Of a DNA stretch of 64,000 nucleotides, positions 60,622 to 64,000 are shown in pieces. This DNA is from Altererythrobacter sp. ZODW24 (GTDB lineage: Bacteria; Pseudomonadota; Alphaproteobacteria; Sphingomonadales; Sphingomonadaceae), in NCBI RefSeq assembly GCF_003344885.1, contig NZ_CP031155.1, positions 2,683,327-2,747,326 of the forward strand. The letters are read 5' to 3'. Numbering within the stretch: position 1 is the first letter of the stretch; each line of letters begins with the position of its first letter. A program made the position numbers and the translations under genes. The notes under the pieces were generated by a model, which saw only the letters and a program-made list of their open reading frames with translations, did not search any database and was not told the DNA's origin.

Positions 60622-63600
60622 TGGGTTCCACGGTCTTTCCCCTTCAGGATAATCAGCGCGAGGCGGTGAATCCTCTGGAGACCGTATGGCTGTCCGCATC
60701 CGCTGGCACGGGTAAAACGCAGGTTCTGTCAGCCCGGGTGCTGCGCCTGTTGTTGCAACCGCAAGTCGATCCTTCGCAGATTTTGTGCCTGACATTTACG
60801 AAGGCGGGTGCGGCGGAGATGGCGACGCGCGTCAATGATGTGCTCGCCAGTTGGGTGCGCAAGGATGCGACGGCACTTGCCAAGGATTTGGGTGCGATTG
60901 GCGCGGACGTTGGTCCCGATACGCAGGCGAGGGCGCGGACATTGTTTGCCAGCGTTCTCGACACGCCGGGCGGGGGGCTGCGGATCGATACGATCCACGC
61001 GTTTGCGCAGTGGCTTCTGGCGGCGTTTCCCGAGGAGGCCGACCTCACCCCCGGCACCCGCGCTATGGAGGACCGCGACCGCGAATTGCTGGCGCATGAA
61101 GTGCTGGCAGAACTGCTGGTCGAGGCTGAGAAGAACAACGAGCGCGATGTACTGGATGCGATTTCCGACCTGTCCATGCGGATGGGGCCGGATGGGGTGC
61201 AAGGCTGGCTGATGCGCTGCGCCGAAGCGCGCGAAGTCTGGATTGGCAAACATGCTTGGCAGACACCGCTACGCCCACGTGTGAACCGGTTATTGGGTCT
61301 TCCTGCTGATGCTTCGGCGGATGATCTATCGGCGCTTTGCACTGATGAGCAATTCGACGTGGAATCGCTCCGCAAATGTGTCGCTGCTCTCGAGGAATGG
61401 GGCACCAAGACCGGCCTAGCGGCGGTCGAAACTCTGCGCGCTTGGGTCGCGATGGTGCCTGTTGATCGGCTAGAAAATTTGGAGATATTCTTTGGCACGC
61501 TGCTGACCAAGGACGGCGCGATCAAAAGCCTCTCCAATATGGAAAAACGCGATCCTGCCTACGGCGAATATGCCGAGCGAGTTCGCCTCCGGATCGAGGA
61601 AGTACGCGGCCAGAAGGCGCTGCTTGATCTAGCAGAGTGGCTCACGCCGGCATTGTCGCTCGGCCGGCGGTTCGCGCTGAAGTGGGAAGAAGCCAAGCTG
61701 CGCGAAGGGTTGATCGATTTTGACGACCAGATTCGCCGTGCGGCGGCTCTGCTTACCCGTTCAGATCTCTCCGAATGGATCCGTTACAAGCTCGACCGGC
61801 AATTCGATCACATCCTTATCGACGAGGCGCAGGACACCAATGAAAGCCAATGGTCGATTGTCTTCGCGTTGATCGAGGAATTTCTTGCAGGAGAAGGCGC
61901 GCATGATGGGATCATGCGGACGCTGTTCGTGGTCGGCGACTACAAGCAAGCGATCTTCCGTTTTCAGGGTACTAGCCCTGAAAACTTCGATGCGGCCAAG
62001 CTGCGCGTGCGTGACGCGATGGCCGGTGCTGCAGAAAATGCGCGCCAGAACCGCGACGGCAATGATGCACGGCCTCTGATGGAGTTGGGGCTAGGGCGAT
62101 CATACCGAACTGCGCAACCGGTTCTGGAGTTCGTTGACGCTGCGATTGCGGCGATTGGTCCTACCAGCCTTGGCCTGAAGGACGGCGCTGATCCCCATAT
62201 CGGCGCAGATCGTCCGGGCCTCGTGACTCTGTGGAACCCGGTTATGGATGTACCGGATGAGGACGCGACCGAAGACGATGCTGACACTTGGATTTCGCAG
62301 CCTGAGCGCGCGATGGCCGAGAAGATCGCACGCCAAGTGAAGCATTGGATGGATCACGGCTTTCCTTTGGTGAAAGGCGAGAAGCGGAATGCTGGTCCGG
62401 GCGATGTGATGGTGTTGGTCCGCAAACGCCGCGATCTGGCTGGCCTGATCGTCGCGCGGCTGCATGCGGCGGGCGTTCCGGTAGCGGGTGTGGACCGGCT
62501 GCGGTTAGGTGCCCCGCTTGCGGTTAAGGACCTGATGGCGGCGCTGCGTTTTGCTGTTCAGCCGGATGATGATCTTAGCCTCGCAAACCTGCTGGTGTCG
62601 CCGTTGATCGGCTGGTCACAAGATGATTTGTTGGAGTTTGCCTTCCGACCCAAAGGCGCCCCGCTTTGGCGACATTTGCGCGACACGCGAGGGGCCAAGA
62701 CTGGCGCTGCGATAGAGCAGCTAGAACGCTTGCTTGAGCGCGCAGAATTCGAGCCGCCACAAGCGTTGTTGCATTGGATACTAGTTGGCCCTTGGCAGGG
62801 ACGGCGCAAGCTGATTGCGCGCCTTGGCCGCGAGGCTGGCGACCCGATTGATGAGTTGCTCAATGCTGCGCATGCCTTTGCGAGTACCAATACGGCGAGC
62901 TTGCAGGGCTTCATCCGCTGGTTCGATGCCGGTGATGGCGAGCTGAAGCGCGAGGCAGGTGCTAGCGAGGGGCTGGTGCGGGTTATGACCGTGCATGGTT
63001 CCAAGGGGCTGCAATCACCGATTGTTATTCTGGCTGACGCGACCGGCAATCCGGATGCTTCGCCGATGCGGGGGCTGACATTGCGAGAGCCTGTGCCAGA
63101 GGGGCAGGAGGCAAACTTCATTGCGCAGAAGTTACCGCTTCCGGGGCTTCGCCGCGAGGAAAAGCATGGCCGGATTGTCGAGGCGGAAGAGGTCGCTGCG
63201 AAAGCCGAACGCGAAGAACATTGGCGACTGCTGTATGTCGCGATGACGCGGGCCGAAGAGGCACTGTTTATCGGCGGCGCGCTGGGGAAGCGTGAACAGG
63301 AGCCTGCGCCTGATAGCTGGTACGCGCGGCTCGCTCCGTTGTTTGACTGCGAGGGCATTGAAGATGATCTGTGGGATACGCGCCAAGAATGGGGCGCCCG
63401 CGCTCATGCTATTGTCGGTAATGCGGAAATTGCTGAGAGAACGCGGACCACGCTGCCCGATTGGGTCACGCGGCCGATAGGCCCCGAACCGCGTCCCCCT
63501 CGTCCGCTTGCGCCGTCATCTGCTGGTGAAGATCTAGGTTCAGATCCGCCGCTCCCGCCTGAAGTATTGAAAGTTGCGGCCCAGCGCGGTGTATTGATGC

Positions 63601-64000
63601 ATAGCTTGCTTGAGCGTTTGCCCGATCTACCGCGCGATGATCGCGAGGCTGCAGCGTTGGCTTGGCTGAGCAATCAAGCAACTGAGCTGCCAGAAACCGC
63701 TCATCAAGAAATGGTCACCGCCGCACTTGGTGTGCTCGATGAACCAGGGTTCTCAGCGATCTTCGGGCCCGATGCTCTGGCGGAAGTTCCGCTCGCCGCG
63801 GCTGTTGGGGGTCAGGTAATTGCAGGAACAGCGGACAGGCTTCTGGTCACACCTGACAAGGTCACGGTGGTCGACTTCAAAACAGCACGCAGGCCGCCGT
63901 CTGAACTCGCCGGAGTGCCGCTTTCAACGCTCAAACAGATGTCTGCCTATGCTGCGGCACTTCAGATCATCTATCCTGATCGCACCATAGAGGCAGCGGT
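60621..64000 (+). CDS. addA: AddA helicase-nuclease (3' end beyond window)
   Basis: The first 1126 codons of the UvrD-type subunit. Walker A is SASAGTGKTQVL, motif Ia LTFTKAGAAEMA, Walker B ILIDEAQDTN and the SF1 motif VMTVHGSKGLQSP are present, and the C-terminal RecB nuclease begins TVVDFKTARRPP. Only the last few dozen residues should be missing. ATG shares its A with the addB stop (TGATG). Confidence 0.96.
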   Translation, partial: MGSTVFPLQDNQREAVNPLETVWLSASAGTGKTQVLSARVLRLLLQPQVDPSQILCLTFTKAGAAEMATRVNDVLASWVRKDATALAKDLGAIGADVGPDTQARARTLFASVLDTPGGGLRIDTIHAFAQWLLAAFPEEADLTPGTRAMEDRDRELLAHEVLAELLVEAEKNNERDVLDAISDLSMRMGPDGVQGWLMRCAEAREVWIGKHAWQTPLRPRVNRLLGLPADASADDLSALCTDEQFDVESLRKCVAALEEWGTKTGLAAVETLRAWVAMVPVDRLENLEIFFGTLLTKDGAIKSLSNMEKRDPAYGEYAERVRLRIEEVRGQKALLDLAEWLTPALSLGRRFALKWEEAKLREGLIDFDDQIRRAAALLTRSDLSEWIRYKLDRQFDHILIDEAQDTNESQWSIVFALIEEFLAGEGAHDGIMRTLFVVGDYKQAIFRFQGTSPENFDAAKLRVRDAMAGAAENARQNRDGNDARPLMELGLGRSYRTAQPVLEFVDAAIAAIGPTSLGLKDGADPHIGADRPGLVTLWNPVMDVPDEDATEDDADTWISQPERAMAEKIARQVKHWMDHGFPLVKGEKRNAGPGDVMVLVRKRRDLAGLIVARLHAAGVPVAGVDRLRLGAPLAVKDLMAALRFAVQPDDDLSLANLLVSPLIGWSQDDLLEFAFRPKGAPLWRHLRDTRGAKTGAAIEQLERLLERAEFEPPQALLHWILVGPWQGRRKLIARLGREAGDPIDELLNAAHAFASTNTASLQGFIRWFDAGDGELKREAGASEGLVRVMTVHGSKGLQSPIVILADATGNPDASPMRGLTLREPVPEGQEANFIAQKLPLPGLRREEKHGRIVEAEEVAAKAEREEHWRLLYVAMTRAEEALFIGGALGKREQEPAPDSWYARLAPLFDCEGIEDDLWDTRQEWGARAHAIVGNAEIAERTRTTLPDWVTRPIGPEPRPPRPLAPSSAGEDLGSDPPLPPEVLKVAAQRGVLMHSLLERLPDLPRDDREAAALAWLSNQATELPETAHQEMVTAALGVLDEPGFSAIFGPDALAEVPLAAAVGGQVIAGTADRLLVTPDKVTVVDFKTARRPPSELAGVPLSTLKQMSAYAAALQIIYPDRTIEAA

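Noticed and set aside
1-64000. CRISPR array or insertion sequence
   Set aside because: No short direct repeats with unique spacers and no transposase were found on reading both strands.

Overview
The window is a stretch of chromosome from an alphaproteobacterium, most likely an Erythrobacteraceae member (Erythrobacter/Altererythrobacter-type Sphingomonadales). The evidence is a LOV-HTH protein that reads like Erythrobacter litoralis EL222, a xanthorhodopsin-clade proton pump, a C4-pathway 5-aminolevulinate synthase, a DivL-type tyrosine pseudokinase, and AddAB instead of RecBCD. Genes are dense and often overlap by 1-11 nt (ATGA, GTGA, TTGA, TGATG), so TTG and GTG starts are common. I saw no insertion sequence, prophage or CRISPR array.

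Layout. 1-2.4 kb: the end of a serine hydrolase and an ornithine/lysine decarboxylase. 2.4-4.9 kb (minus strand): a light module, LOV-HTH regulator, then rhodopsin, then the Blh retinal-forming enzyme, with a perfect 16-bp palindrome in the rhodopsin leader. 5-12 kb (minus): ECF sigma factor with its YCII/DGPF partner, a GGDEF-EAL-PilZ protein, a TauD-like dioxygenase, hemA and murI. 12-17.4 kb (plus): plsY, dprA, a membrane protein, topA and a coupled 60-aa HTH-like protein. 17.4-20.5 kb (minus): a short unlisted gene for a double-glycine leader peptide, then (in gene order lepB-rnc-era-104 aa) a coupled operon. 20.7-25 kb (plus): pgi, gor and an NAD(P) reductase.

25-37 kb is a propionyl-CoA/methylmalonyl-CoA catabolic cluster: pccB, mce, an enoyl-CoA hydratase, methylmalonyl-CoA mutase, bioB, metY and pccA. 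Together they carboxylate propionyl-CoA, epimerise methylmalonyl-CoA and isomerise it to succinyl-CoA; BioB helps supply the biotin needed by PccA. Three AT-richer small genes, one resembling a contact-dependent-inhibition immunity protein, interrupt it, and two copies of a palindromic repeat lie within or at its edge.

37-45 kb holds aroK-aroB (minus), then a tiny membrane peptide, a large secreted protein, xerD (apparently with an ATT start), accA, an M48 lipoprotein protease, two Flp pilins and mutT. 45-53 kb holds tRNA-Arg(ACG), a phospholipase D-type enzyme, folE, a membrane-bound AraC regulator with an adjacent S41-like secreted protein, a peroxiredoxin and ahcY behind a hairpin-rich leader. 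53-64 kb is one long coupled transcription unit, divL-tsaE-amgK-murU-addB-addA, joining cell-cycle signalling, tRNA modification, peptidoglycan recycling and double-strand break repair; addA runs off the right edge.
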